A stretch of DNA of 14,031 nt from CAZQKL01 sp964593895 [NCBI: uncultured bacterium] (GCA_964593895.1 CAZQKL010000052.1:1-14031), one strand, 5' to 3'; numbered from the stretch's first letter, positions 1 to 6,191 are shown. The notes: generated by a model not told the origin, from the sequence alone. Numbers and translations: made by a program.

Positions 1-935
1 CAGAAGAAGAAGTGCTTGATGCTTTAAGAAAATATATAAAAATGTTACCAGCTTACGATTTAGATTATTTCAGAGTTGATGAACCAAAAGAGCCTGAATT
101 TCCTCAGGAAGATATAAATTACCTTGTGCCATTTAATCAAAAATTAGTTTATAACATGGATGAAGTATTAGCAAGACTATTTGATGGAAGTGAACATCTT
201 GAATTTAAACCAGATTATGGACCAGAAGTTTACTGCGGTCTTGCAAAAATTAATGGACTTTTAGTTGGAGTTATTTCAAATAGACAGGGATTTTTAGGAC
301 CAAATTATCCTGAATATGCAAAAGGTGTTTACATTGGTATTGGCGGGAAATTATACAGACAAGGCTTAATCAAAATGAACGAATTTGTGATACTTTGTGG
401 AAGAGATAGAATTCCAATAATCTGGTTTCAAGATACAACTGGAATTGATGTTGGTGATTTGGCAGAAAAAGCTGAACTGCTTGGTCTTGGTCAATCTCTC
501 ATATATTCAATTGAAACTTCACATGTTCCAATGATGTGCGTTGTTGTTAGAAAGGGAACAGCAGCTGCTCACTATATAATGGGTGGGCCACAAGCAAACA
601 GAAACAATGCTTTTACTCTTGGAGTTCCAACAACTGAAATTTATGTAATGCATGGTGAAACTGCAGCTGTAGCTGCATTTGCAAGAAGGCTTGTAAAAGA
701 GAAAGAAGGTGGTAATCCTATTCAACCTGTAATTGATAAAATGAATGAACTTGCCCAAGAATATTATAAAAAATCAAGACCAATATATTGTGCTCAAAAA
801 GGTTATGTAGATGAAATTGTTCCTTTTGAAAAAATAAGAGAATATATGATTGCTTTTGCAGAAGCAGCTTATCAAAATCCAGGCACATCTTGTCCACATC
901 ACCAAATGATGACACCAAGAGTTATAAAAGGATAA
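1..935 (+). CDS. gcdA: Glutaconyl-CoA decarboxylase alpha subunit (carboxyltransferase), 5' truncated by window edge
   Basis: The reading frame is open to the left edge (Glu-Glu-Glu codons precede the first GTG at 12), so only about the last 310 of the family's roughly 590 residues are here. The product is the biotin-dependent carboxyltransferase subunit that moves CO2 from glutaconyl-CoA to biotin in the membrane Na+-pumping decarboxylase, giving crotonyl-CoA. Direct evidence is the C-terminal carboxyltransferase domain: FQDTTGIDVGD, AELLGLGQSLIYSIETSH, RKGTAAAHYIMGGPQ, MHGETAAVAAFARRL and the ending AAYQNPGTSCPHHQMM-PR. From memory these match clostridial/Acidaminococcus GcdA closely, better than propionyl- or methylcrotonyl-CoA carboxylase beta chains. 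The biotin carrier, beta and other subunits are not in the window and are presumably upstream, since a hairpin follows the stop. The exact acyl-CoA substrate is inferred from similarity only. Confidence 0.88.
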   Translation, partial: EEEVLDALRKYIKMLPAYDLDYFRVDEPKEPEFPQEDINYLVPFNQKLVYNMDEVLARLFDGSEHLEFKPDYGPEVYCGLAKINGLLVGVISNRQGFLGPNYPEYAKGVYIGIGGKLYRQGLIKMNEFVILCGRDRIPIIWFQDTTGIDVGDLAEKAELLGLGQSLIYSIETSHVPMMCVVVRKGTAAAHYIMGGPQANRNNAFTLGVPTTEIYVMHGETAAVAAFARRLVKEKEGGNPIQPVIDKMNELAQEYYKKSRPIYCAQKGYVDEIVPFEKIREYMIAFAEAAYQNPGTSCPHHQMMTPRVIKG

Positions 936-940
936 ATTTT

Positions 941-970
941 AGAGCAGGGGATTCCCTGCTCTCTTATAAT
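941..970 (+). terminator. Hairpin terminator after gcdA
   Basis: Perfect 9-bp inverted repeat AGAGCAGGG / CCCTGCTCT (941-949 and 954-962) with a GATT loop, five bases after the gcdA stop codon. The following stretch (CTTATAAT) is only weakly T-rich, so termination may be incomplete. Confidence 0.6.
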
Positions 971-985
971 GTGATTTCAATCACA
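970..985. promoter_or_regulatory. CRP/FNR-family-like palindrome upstream of the pilin genes
   Basis: TGTGA-N6-TCACA is seen exactly (970-974 and 981-985), matching the ideal E. coli CRP consensus half-sites. It lies about 85 bp upstream of the first pilin start, between the gcdA hairpin and the pilin genes, where an activator site would be expected. No regulator gene is in the window and the downstream promoter is unclear: TTGAAA at 1015-1020 has no good -10 at the right distance. Binding is an inference from sequence only, and a chance match in an AT-rich spacer is possible. Confidence 0.35.
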
Positions 986-1069
986 GATTTTTAAAATTTT
1001 TTTAAATATTTAACTTGAAAAATAGAAATATTTGTGTAAAAATAATATAAAAATTTAAGGAGGTAGGCT

Positions 1070-1438
1070 ATGATTAAATTATTTAGAAAAAAAGCAAAAG
1101 AAAAAAAAGGTTTCACCTTAATTGAATTATTGATTGTTGTTGCAATTATTGGAATTTTAGCTGCTATTGCTATACCTCAATATGCTAAGTATAAGAAAAA
1201 AGCTGCAGCTAGTGCAATTCAAAGTGCAATAGCAAATTGTATGAGTGAACTTGCTGCTGCAAATGCTGATAATGGAACAACTTCATGGACATGTCAATTA
1301 CCTGGAAGTGCAGGAACAAAAACTTTAACTATTGATGAAAACGGTCAAATTTCTGGAACATTATCAAATATTTCTTATAAGGGTTACACAATAAACTGCA
1401 CAATAAGTAATAATAAAGTTTCATGTTCTGCTCAATAA
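1070..1438 (+). CDS. Type IV pilin-like protein (major-pilin type), first of tandem pair
   Basis: A 122-residue prepilin with class III signal peptide: a 14-residue basic leader ending in Gly14, then the mature start F-T-L-I-E with the conserved Glu at mature position 5, followed by the hydrophobic N-terminal helix (residues 15-36). PilD-type peptidase would cut after Gly14 and methylate Phe. The globular part has four cysteines (57, 75, 110, 119) that could form two disulfides. The start at 1070 is supported by a strong AAGGAGG at 1057-1063, six bases upstream. The stop overlaps the next gene's start (TAATG). No pilus assembly genes (pilB, C, D, M-Q) are nearby, so the machinery must be encoded elsewhere. 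Whether this is a major pilin or a pseudopilin of a secretion system cannot be decided. Short length and simple architecture favour a major or accessory pilin of adhesion, motility or DNA uptake. Confidence 0.88.
   Translation: MIKLFRKKAKEKKGFTLIELLIVVAIIGILAAIAIPQYAKYKKKAAASAIQSAIANCMSELAAANADNGTTSWTCQLPGSAGTKTLTIDENGQISGTLSNISYKGYTINCTISNNKVSCSAQ
1103..1202 (+). repeat. 100-bp exact direct repeat, copy 1 (pilin N-terminus)
   Basis: Bases 1103-1202 are identical to 1441-1540 (offset 338, no mismatches on manual comparison). The copy covers the end of the leader, the processing site and the whole hydrophobic helix. Divergence starts abruptly at 1203. Confidence 0.95.
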
Positions 1439-1794
1439 TGAAAAAAGGTTTCACCTTAATTGAATTATTGATTGTTGTTGCAATTATTGGAATTTTAGCT
1501 GCTATTGCTATACCTCAATATGCTAAGTATAAGAAAAAAGGAGCAATTGCTCTTGTGCAGAAAACATTAGCAACTTGTGTTAGTGAACTTGGAACAAAAA
1601 ATGCAGATAATTCAAGTGAAACTTCATTAATATGCAGAATTCCAAAATCTAATGTTAATCCTACATTAACAATTAATCCTTCAACTGGAGAGGTAACACT
1701 ATCAACAAATGATTTTATTGTTGAAAACTACCATATTCACTGTGAGATAAATTTTTTTGGTAATATGAATCAGGTTGTTTGCAATTCTCAATAA
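1438..1794 (+). CDS. Type IV pilin-like protein, second of tandem pair
   Basis: A 118-residue prepilin beginning [11 protein letters not shown], so the leader is just four residues against 14 in its neighbour. The preferred ATG at 1438 overlaps the upstream TAA (TAATG). No Shine-Dalgarno is visible, which suggests termination-reinitiation coupling. An in-frame ATG at 1423 would add five residues (MFCSI) that look unlike a pilin leader and also lacks a ribosome site. The N-terminal 30 residues are identical to the first pilin, while the globular domains are diverged. The four-cysteine layout (47, 66, 102, 115) and the C-X2-Q ending are nevertheless kept, so the two share a fold and probably a duplicated ancestor. 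It may co-assemble with the first pilin or replace it. The specific role is unknown. Confidence 0.85.
   Translation: MKKGFTLIELLIVVAIIGILAAIAIPQYAKYKKKGAIALVQKTLATCVSELGTKNADNSSETSLICRIPKSNVNPTLTINPSTGEVTLSTNDFIVENYHIHCEINFFGNMNQVVCNSQ
1441..1540 (+). repeat. 100-bp exact direct repeat, copy 2 (pilin N-terminus)
   Basis: Second copy of 1103-1202, starting right after the ATG of the second pilin. Identity ends at 1540, where GGAGC replaces GCTGC. Third-codon positions are identical too, so this is not protein-level constraint alone. Confidence 0.95.
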
Positions 1795-1797
1795 TGC

Positions 1798-1821
1798 ACG
1801 GGGGATAAGATTATCCCCCGT
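1798..1821. terminator. Hairpin terminator between convergent pilin and Mrp-ORP genes
   Basis: Perfect 10-bp inverted repeat ACGGGGGATA / TATCCCCCGT (1798-1807 and 1812-1821) with an AGAT loop, placed 3 bases after the pilin stop and 14 bases before the Mrp-ORP stop on the other strand. The plus-strand side is followed by ATTTTATTA. It probably serves mainly the pilin transcript and may work in both directions. Confidence 0.72.
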
Positions 1822-1835
1822 ATTTTATTACAAAC

Positions 1836-3026
1836 CTAATGAGAACATACATTCTCACCTAATTCTAATGTTCCATTTATATAGTCATTTATTAAATCCT
1901 CTGGTTTTTTAGGTAAAGCTCCAACTAATACTTTAATTCCATAATCTTTAAAAAACTGTAAAGCTCTTTGTCCCATTCCTCCAGCAATAATTAAATTCAC
2001 TCCCTGCTGTTTTAAAAATCTTGGAATAACTCCAGGTTCATGAGGAGGAGGTGTAACTATTTTTTTATTAACAATTTTTCCATTTTCCACATCGTAAATT
2101 CCAAATTCTTCACAATGACCAAAGTGAGGAGTTAACATTCCATTTGCAAGAGGAATTGCTATTCTCAACTTTTCACCTCCTTCATCTTTTTGAGATTCTG
2201 TTGGGATTTCTTCAAATTTTTTAATAATTGCGTCTGCTATTTGCATAAATTTTTTAGCACCTTCATTCTCTTTATATTTTTCAACATAAAGAATTCCATT
2301 ATCTCCAGCTTCAACCATTTCAAGTTCAAATGGAACTTGAGCTAAAATATCTACATTTAATTCTTTTGCTGCTTTATGTGCGCCTCCTGATTTAAAAATA
2401 TAAGTAACTTCTCCACACTTAGGACATTTAAAACCACACATATTTTCAATTATTCCAATTATTGGAACTCCTAACATCTTTGAAAAATTGATTGTTTTTC
2501 TTGCATCTAAAAATGAAACTTCTTGAGGAGTTGAAACTATAACACTTCCATCAACCTTTCCAATTAACTGAACTGCACTTAATGGTTCATCTCCAGTGCC
2601 AGGAGGACAATCAATAATTAAATAATCAAGTTCTGGCCATACTATATCCCCTAAAAACTGCTTTATAGCTCCCATCTTTAGTGGTCCCCGCCAAATAACA
2701 GGTGTATCTGGACTTTCAAGTAGAAGTGCTATTGTTAACACAAAAAAATTTTCCCTTATTTTAAATGGAACAGGCTCTCCTTTTTCATTTAATTGCAATT
2801 TCTGATTAGAAGGAATTCCTGTCATTTTCCCAATTGAAGGACCATGAATATCAATATCTAAAATTCCAACCTTTTTCCCTTTAAGCCACAAAGCTGTTGC
2901 AAGATTAACACTAACAGAACTTTTACCTACTCCACCTTTTCCACTTAATACAATTATTCTGTGCTTAATCTTTTCAAGGTTCTTTTTTATCTTTTCATCA
3001 AGCTCATCCCTTTTCTGCTTCTGCAT
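1836..3026 (-). CDS. Mrp/NBP35-type Fe-S carrier ATPase fused to a NifX/ORP domain (MrpORP-like)
   Basis: A 396-residue two-domain protein. Residues about 22-272 form a Mrp/NBP35/ApbC P-loop ATPase: deviant Walker A GKGGVGKS at 29-36, DIDIHGPSIG switch region, IIDCPPGTGD around 137-146, and a CPKC motif at 201-204 that in the family binds a bridging [4Fe-4S] cluster at the dimer interface. After a linker rich in Glu, residues 287-390 form a dinitrogenase-iron-molybdenum-cofactor-type domain (NifX/NifB family): IAIPLANGMLTPHFGHCEEF, then GVNLIIAGGMGQRALQFF. This order matches MrpORP of Desulfovibrio, where the protein works with the Orange Protein complex. It likely assembles or transfers an Fe-S or mixed-metal cluster in the cytoplasm. 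The start is supported by AAGGGGG upstream. It is the last gene of the operon, 23 bases after the separate ORP-domain gene, and ends near a hairpin. Confidence 0.88.
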   Translation of the reverse strand: MQKQKRDELDEKIKKNLEKIKHRIIVLSGKGGVGKSSVSVNLATALWLKGKKVGILDIDIHGPSIGKMTGIPSNQKLQLNEKGEPVPFKIRENFFVLTIALLLESPDTPVIWRGPLKMGAIKQFLGDIVWPELDYLIIDCPPGTGDEPLSAVQLIGKVDGSVIVSTPQEVSFLDARKTINFSKMLGVPIIGIIENMCGFKCPKCGEVTYIFKSGGAHKAAKELNVDILAQVPFELEMVEAGDNGILYVEKYKENEGAKKFMQIADAIIKKFEEIPTESQKDEGGEKLRIAIPLANGMLTPHFGHCEEFGIYDVENGKIVNKKIVTPPPHEPGVIPRFLKQQGVNLIIAGGMGQRALQFFKDYGIKVLVGALPKKPEDLINDYINGTLELGENVCSH

Positions 3027-3049
3027 TTTTATTCCCCCTTAAATTTATT

Positions 3050-3409
3050 TTACCAGTGCCCAGGTTTTGTGGGCTCTTTTATTTCAATTAATTCATTATT
3101 TTTAAATTTTTTTAATGCTTCCTCAACTGTTAAACCTTCTGCTCCTTTAAAAATTTTTACCTTACCATTAAGAAGCATAAAAGCTTTTGGTCCAATATTT
3201 CCTGTAATTAAAACATCTGGATTTTCTTTTAAAAGATTTTGAGCAGATTGAATTCCTGCTCCCTGCATTGCATTCAAATTCATTCTATTATCAATTATCT
3301 TTTTTTCTCCAGTTTCATCATCATAAATTAAAAAATATGGACATCTTCCAAATCTTGGATCCACCACGCTATTTTCACTTTTTTCTGAAATTGTCAATGC
3401 AATTTTCAT
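3050..3409 (-). CDS. Stand-alone NifX/ORP-domain protein (dinitrogenase iron-molybdenum cofactor-like)
   Basis: A 119-residue single-domain protein. VVDPRFGRCPYFLIYDDETGE near the N-terminus and PDVLITGNIGPKAFMLL in the middle are the typical strands and glycine-rich loop of the NifX/NifB C-terminal/ORP family, which binds Fe-Mo or Mo-Cu sulfide clusters. Its ATG overlaps the stop of the preceding ATPase gene by four bases (ATGA), with AGGAGG seven bases upstream inside that gene, so translation is coupled. It resembles the ORP itself of Desulfovibrio, and a second copy of the same domain is fused to Mrp in the next gene. Which metal it binds is unknown. No nitrogenase genes are present, so a nitrogenase role is not supported. 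Confidence 0.85.
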   Translation of the reverse strand: MKIALTISEKSENSVVDPRFGRCPYFLIYDDETGEKKIIDNRMNLNAMQGAGIQSAQNLLKENPDVLITGNIGPKAFMLLNGKVKIFKGAEGLTVEEALKKFKNNELIEIKEPTKPGHW

Positions 3410-4281
3410 GGTCTAACCTCCTTTTTTATTATTTCCCAGTAATTATTGAATTTTTTATAAAATTCTTTATCTATTTCAATAATTGCTTTTTTCTGATTTA
3501 AAGCATAATAAAATTTTTCTGAATATGGAATTTTTCCTAAAAGAAAAATATTTTTTTCATTGCAGAATTTTTCTATTCTATCAGAAATACTTTCATTTAA
3601 AGTTGATTTATTTATTATCACAAAACTTTTTACTCCAAAATATCTTGCAAGTTCATATACTCTCTCAAGATCATGAAGTCCAGATTCAGTTGGCTCTGTA
3701 ATAAAAACAACTCCCTTTACTCCTGAAATTGAGGCAATCACAGGACATCCAACACCAGGCGGACCATCAATTAATATAAATTCTGACATATTCTGTTTTC
3801 CAATTTTTTTGGCAAAAGTCCTTATTGTTGCTACAAGTTTTCCAGAATTATCTGCTCCAGGATTTAATTTTGCATGAATAAATTTTTGACCAAATCTTGA
3901 CTTTGACAAAAAGTATTTTCCCTGTAAAGCATCTTTAACATAAATTGCATTTTCAGGACATAATCTAAAACATAAAAGACAATGTTCACAATCAATTTGA
4001 TTAATTTTTGCTTTGGAATTAATTAATTTTATTGCATCATAATTACAGTTTTTTTCGCAAATCCCGCAACCAGAACATTTTTCTTCATCAACAAAACATT
4101 CTTTTCCAGAATAAAACTCAAATTCTTGTAAAATTTCAGGTTCTAAAATAATATGCAAATCTGCAGCATCAACATCACAATCTAAAACAATATCTTTTTT
4201 ATTCAAAAATAACGAAAAATTTGCTGTAAAGGTTGTTTTTCCTGTCCCACCCTTTCCACTTAAAATCAAAATTTCATTCAT
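3406..4281 (-). CDS. MinD/ParA-type ATPase with inserted 2x[4Fe-4S] ferredoxin domain (ORP-system ATPase A)
   Basis: A 291-residue P-loop ATPase with deviant Walker A GKGGTGKT (9-16), DCDVDAADLH after strand 2, and LIDGPPGVGCPVIAS as Walker B/switch II. Inserted after about residue 60 is a bacterial ferredoxin domain with cysteines 69, 72, 75, 79 and 98, 101, 104, 108 (CxxCxxCxxxC twice), enough for two [4Fe-4S] clusters. It starts one base after the stop of the similar ATPase upstream, with GGAG in that gene's last codons. Paired ATPases of this build are found in Desulfovibrio orp operons and elsewhere next to NifX-like and Mrp proteins. They probably hydrolyse ATP to load or deliver clusters to the ORP proteins encoded just downstream; a link to cell-division positioning has been proposed in Desulfovibrio. 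The two copies here are diverged paralogs and may form a heterodimer (inference). Confidence 0.87.
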   Translation of the reverse strand: MNEILILSGKGGTGKTTFTANFSLFLNKKDIVLDCDVDAADLHIILEPEILQEFEFYSGKECFVDEEKCSGCGICEKNCNYDAIKLINSKAKINQIDCEHCLLCFRLCPENAIYVKDALQGKYFLSKSRFGQKFIHAKLNPGADNSGKLVATIRTFAKKIGKQNMSEFILIDGPPGVGCPVIASISGVKGVVFITEPTESGLHDLERVYELARYFGVKSFVIINKSTLNESISDRIEKFCNEKNIFLLGKIPYSEKFYYALNQKKAIIEIDKEFYKKFNNYWEIIKKEVRP

Positions 4282-4282
4282 A

Positions 4283-5137
4283 CTATTTCTCCAAATACTT
4301 TTTAATGTTGTTAAAACAATCTAAAAAATATTTTTTGTAGGTTTTATCCTCTTTTACTAATATTTTACCATTTGAATACAATTCTGCAATCGCTTTATCA
4401 TGAGGAATTCTACATAAAATTGGAATACTTTTATCCTTACAAAAATTTTCAAGTTCATTAGTTCCTATTCCATCTTTATTAATAACAACTCCAAATGGTA
4501 TGTTAAAATCTTTTATTGCTTCATATGTTAATTTAAAATCGTTAAAACCAAAAGGTGTTGGCTCTGCTACAAGAATGGTAAAATCTGAATTTTTAATTGA
4601 TGAAATAGCTGGACAAGTTACTCCTGGAGGAGAATCATAGATTATTAACTCATAATCTTTAAAGATTTCCAATGACTTTTTTTTAACATTTTCTATTAAT
4701 GGAACTGCTATTGGCTCCCTTATTTTTAAAATTCCTTCCATAAATCCACTATTATCCCATCTAATAATTCCATGTTCTTTTTTCCCATAAATAAGAGCAT
4801 CATTTGGACATAATTTAATGCAAGCGGTGCAACCTTTACACAATTCTGGAAAAAGATACCACTTATCAGAGGATACAAATATTGCATTAAATTCACAATA
4901 TTCTGAACATTTTCCACATAGTATACATTTTTCTTTTATATTTTTTGGAATTGTAAGATAAGAAATTTCTGCAGAAAGTTTTTCAGCTTTTATAAATATA
5001 TTAACATTTGGTTCTTCAACATCTAAGTCAACAATTGCAGATTTAAATTCATCTTTTAAAGTGTAATAAAAATTAACAGAAAAAAAAGTTTTACCAGTTC
5101 CTCCTTTCCCACTTGCAACTGAAATTTTCATTTTCAT
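4283..5137 (-). CDS. MinD/ParA-type ATPase with inserted 2x[4Fe-4S] ferredoxin domain (ORP-system ATPase B)
   Basis: A 284-residue paralog of the next gene. Visible are deviant Walker A GKGGTGKT (10-17), DLDVEEPN (about 37-44), the ferredoxin insert with cysteines 71, 74, 77, 81 and 100, 103, 106, 110, and IYDSPPGVTCPAISS as switch II. I chose the ATG at 5137 (MKMKISV) because GGAG lies six bases upstream. The frame extends to a TTG at 5149, but that codon overlaps the ribosome site itself. It is separated from the small DUF5320-like gene upstream by a hairpin at 5162-5190, so the ATPases may be made at a lower level than the small proteins. Role as for its partner: cluster handling for the ORP/Mrp proteins, inferred from domains and context. 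Confidence 0.87.
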   Translation of the reverse strand: MKMKISVASGKGGTGKTFFSVNFYYTLKDEFKSAIVDLDVEEPNVNIFIKAEKLSAEISYLTIPKNIKEKCILCGKCSEYCEFNAIFVSSDKWYLFPELCKGCTACIKLCPNDALIYGKKEHGIIRWDNSGFMEGILKIREPIAVPLIENVKKKSLEIFKDYELIIYDSPPGVTCPAISSIKNSDFTILVAEPTPFGFNDFKLTYEAIKDFNIPFGVVINKDGIGTNELENFCKDKSIPILCRIPHDKAIAELYSNGKILVKEDKTYKKYFLDCFNNIKKYLEK

Positions 5138-5161
5138 ATTTTTCTCCAAAAAATTTTATTC

Positions 5162-5190
5162 AAAAGGGCAGGCAAAAAGCCCACCCTTTT
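5162..5190 (-). terminator. Intra-operon hairpin, probable leaky terminator or processing site
   Basis: On the minus-strand RNA, AAAAGGGUGGGC and GCCUGCCCUUUU pair over 12 bp around a UUUUU loop, using two G-U wobbles. The stem ends in UUUU and an AU-rich tail with a further U run follows (about 5151-5161). On the plus strand the two wobbles become C-A mismatches, so the structure is built for the minus transcript. It lies between the second small DUF5320-like gene and the ATPase pair. Confidence 0.55.
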
Positions 5191-5196
5191 AAAGGA

Positions 5197-5466
5197 TTAT
5201 TCATTTGATTGGTCTTGGGCTAATTCATCTTCAATTTCTTTTATCCTTTGGTCAATAAAATCTCTTTGTTGCTTTAAAAAGTTTAATTCATCCTCAGGAG
5301 AATAATTCATCCACCACCATCTCCAACCCCAGCCTCTTCCAAATCCAGGACCCCAGAATCTTCTTCCAAAACCTCTTCTAAAAGCAAAACCTCCACCACA
5401 TGGTCCTAATCCCCAGCCTGTGCCAGGTCCCATTCCCCATGGTCCTGTTCCATCAAATCCTGGCAT
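5197..5466 (-). CDS. Small Gly/Arg/Trp-rich protein with C-terminal coiled coil (DUF5320-like), copy 2
   Basis: An 89-residue protein beginning MPGFDGTGPWGMGPGTGWGL, then GPCGGG, an aromatic/Arg-rich low-complexity stretch (residues about 28-53, with GWGWRWWW), and a charged helical tail (about 56-89: PEDELNFLKQQRDFIDQRIKEI). The tail looks like a short coiled coil or dimerisation helix. The N-terminal GTGPxGMGPGTGxGxGPCG signature belongs to small proteins (DUF5320-type) that recur beside NifX-like and Mrp genes; their function is not known. Translation should be strong, because a near-perfect anti-16S match sits upstream (5472-5482). The single conserved Cys (in GPCG) is a possible metal or cluster ligand, but this is speculation. 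Confidence 0.75.
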   Translation of the reverse strand: MPGFDGTGPWGMGPGTGWGLGPCGGGFAFRRGFGRRFWGPGFGRGWGWRWWWMNYSPEDELNFLKQQRDFIDQRIKEIEDELAQDQSNE

Positions 5467-5471
5467 AATCT

Positions 5472-5482
5472 ATCACCTCCTT
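5472..5482 (-). promoter_or_regulatory. Exceptionally strong ribosome binding site
   Basis: On the minus strand AAGGAGGTGAT, an 11-base match to the usual complement of the 16S rRNA 3' end, five bases before the ATG of the 89-residue protein. Other genes here show only 4-7 matching bases. Confidence 0.75.
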
Positions 5483-5491
5483 TTTAAGTTT

Positions 5492-5701
5492 TTACCACCA
5501 AAACCATCTACCAAATCCTCTTCCTCTACCTCTGCCAAACCAACCTCTTCCAAATCCTCTTCCTCTACCAAACCACCTTCTACCAAATCCTGGAAACCAT
5601 CTTGGTCCAAACCATCCTCTAACACCTGCACCACAAGGTCCTAATCCTCTTCCTGTTCCTGGACCCATTCCTAAAGGTCCTGTTCCATCAAATCCTGGCA
5701 T
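5492..5701 (-). CDS. Small Gly/Arg/Trp/Phe-rich protein (DUF5320-like), copy 1, lacking coiled coil
   Basis: A 69-residue tandem paralog of the next gene: the first 24 residues (MPGFDGTGPLGMGPGTGRGL then GPCG) differ from the 89-residue protein at only two positions. The rest is a low-complexity run of Gly, Arg, Phe and Trp ending GRWFWW. No charged helical tail is present, so this copy is either a natural short form or has lost it. The start has a G-rich ribosome site (AAAGGGGGGGA) and lies 24 bases after the DUF134 stop. The reverse strand also carries an open frame here, but its Ser/Pro/Thr composition is simply what the Gly/Arg-rich codons yield in reverse. Function unknown; a scaffold or small metal-binding partner of the ORP/Mrp proteins is an inference from location. 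Confidence 0.7.
   Translation of the reverse strand: MPGFDGTGPLGMGPGTGRGLGPCGAGVRGWFGPRWFPGFGRRWFGRGRGFGRGWFGRGRGRGFGRWFWW
5511..5569 (-). repeat. In-frame 20-bp direct repeats in the Gly/Arg-rich gene
   Basis: The 20-mer CCAAATCCTCTTCCTCTACC (plus strand) occurs at 5511-5530 and again at 5550-5569, offset 39 bp or 13 codons. It encodes a repeated Gly-Arg-Gly-Arg-Gly-Phe-Gly unit. This suggests growth or shrinkage by slippage or recombination while staying in frame. Confidence 0.75.
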
Positions 5702-5725
5702 TTTTATCCCCCCTTTCTTTTTATA

Positions 5726-6178
5726 TTAAAAACCTCCTCTCCATCTATTTCTGCAACATTTTCCATGACCAAATCTTTTTGCAAGATTAATTATCCTTTC
5801 ACTTCCACATGATGGACATATAAAAATTGGTTGTTTATAAATTGGAATTTCAACTGAATATCCACAGTCAACACATCTTAAAATATTGTTTTTAAAATGT
5901 ATTTCACCACCTTCAATTATTAATTCCTTTCCATTAATAATTGCATCAGCAACTTTTTTCCTTGCTGATTCAATAAGCCTTGTGAAAGTTGGCCTTGAAA
6001 TTTCCATTTTTTTTGCAGCACTTTCATGGTCTAATCCTTCATAATCAGCAAGCCTTATAGCTTCATATTCATCAATTGTTAAATAAATTCTTTTTAAAAG
6101 AGTTATTGGTATTCCTGCAGGTTTAAATATCCAAAATTTTGGTGGTGCATCTATTTTTCTTTCCTTTTTTGGTCTCAT
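5726..6178 (-). CDS. DUF134/UPF0251 predicted DNA-binding regulator with zinc ribbon
   Basis: A 150-residue protein starting MRPKKERKI. Residues about 33-80 form a sigma-70 region 4-like helix-turn-helix (TIDEYEAIRLADYEGLDHES, then AAKKMEISRPTFTRLIESAR), the hallmark of the UPF0251/DUF134 family. Residues 100-128 form a zinc ribbon with CVDC (102-105) and CPSC (121-124), and a tail with GHGKCC follows. I chose 6178 because AAAAGGAG lies just upstream. An ATG at 6199 is in frame but falls inside the promoter palindrome and has no ribosome site. It is the first gene of the ORP-like operon, right behind a consensus promoter overlapped by a long inverted repeat, so it most likely controls its own operon. 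The signal (metal, Fe-S status or redox) is unknown. In Desulfovibrio the orp operons use a sigma-54 activator instead; I see no sigma-54 gene or -24/-12 site here. Confidence 0.85.
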   Translation of the reverse strand: MRPKKERKIDAPPKFWIFKPAGIPITLLKRIYLTIDEYEAIRLADYEGLDHESAAKKMEISRPTFTRLIESARKKVADAIINGKELIIEGGEIHFKNNILRCVDCGYSVEIPIYKQPIFICPSCGSERIINLAKRFGHGKCCRNRWRGGF

Positions 6179-6191
6179 ATAAACTCCTTTT

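Noticed and set aside
965-970. Perfect TATAAT downstream of gcdA as a pilin promoter
   Set aside because: No -35 match at 16-18 bp (GAGCAG inside the hairpin), and such hexamers are common by chance in this A/T content.
1423-1437. Upstream ATG giving the second pilin a MFCSI extension
   Set aside because: The added residues are not leader-like and no ribosome site precedes them; MKKG|F at 1438 is a normal prepilin start.
3050-3409. Nitrogenase cofactor gene (nifX or nifB) as evidence for nitrogen fixation
   Set aside because: No nifH, nifD, nifK, nifE, nifN or radical-SAM nifB is present; the neighbours are Mrp and MinD-ferredoxin ATPases typical of ORP systems.
2961-3501. Plus-strand open frames opposite the Mrp-ORP and ORP genes
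   Set aside because: Phe/Leu-rich antisense shadows of Lys/Glu-rich genes, with no ribosome sites or recognisable domains.
5138-5149. TTG start for the second MinD-ferredoxin ATPase
   Set aside because: The TTG overlaps the GGAG ribosome site that serves the ATG at 5137.
5511-5569. Repeated 20-mers considered as a CRISPR array
   Set aside because: Only two copies, lying in frame inside a low-complexity coding gene, with a spacer that is itself repeat-like; no cas genes nearby.
5420-5644. Plus-strand frame of 74 codons rich in Ser, Pro, Thr and Lys
   Set aside because: It is the antisense of the two Gly/Arg-rich genes. The composition follows from reversing GGN and AGA codons, and there is no ribosome site.
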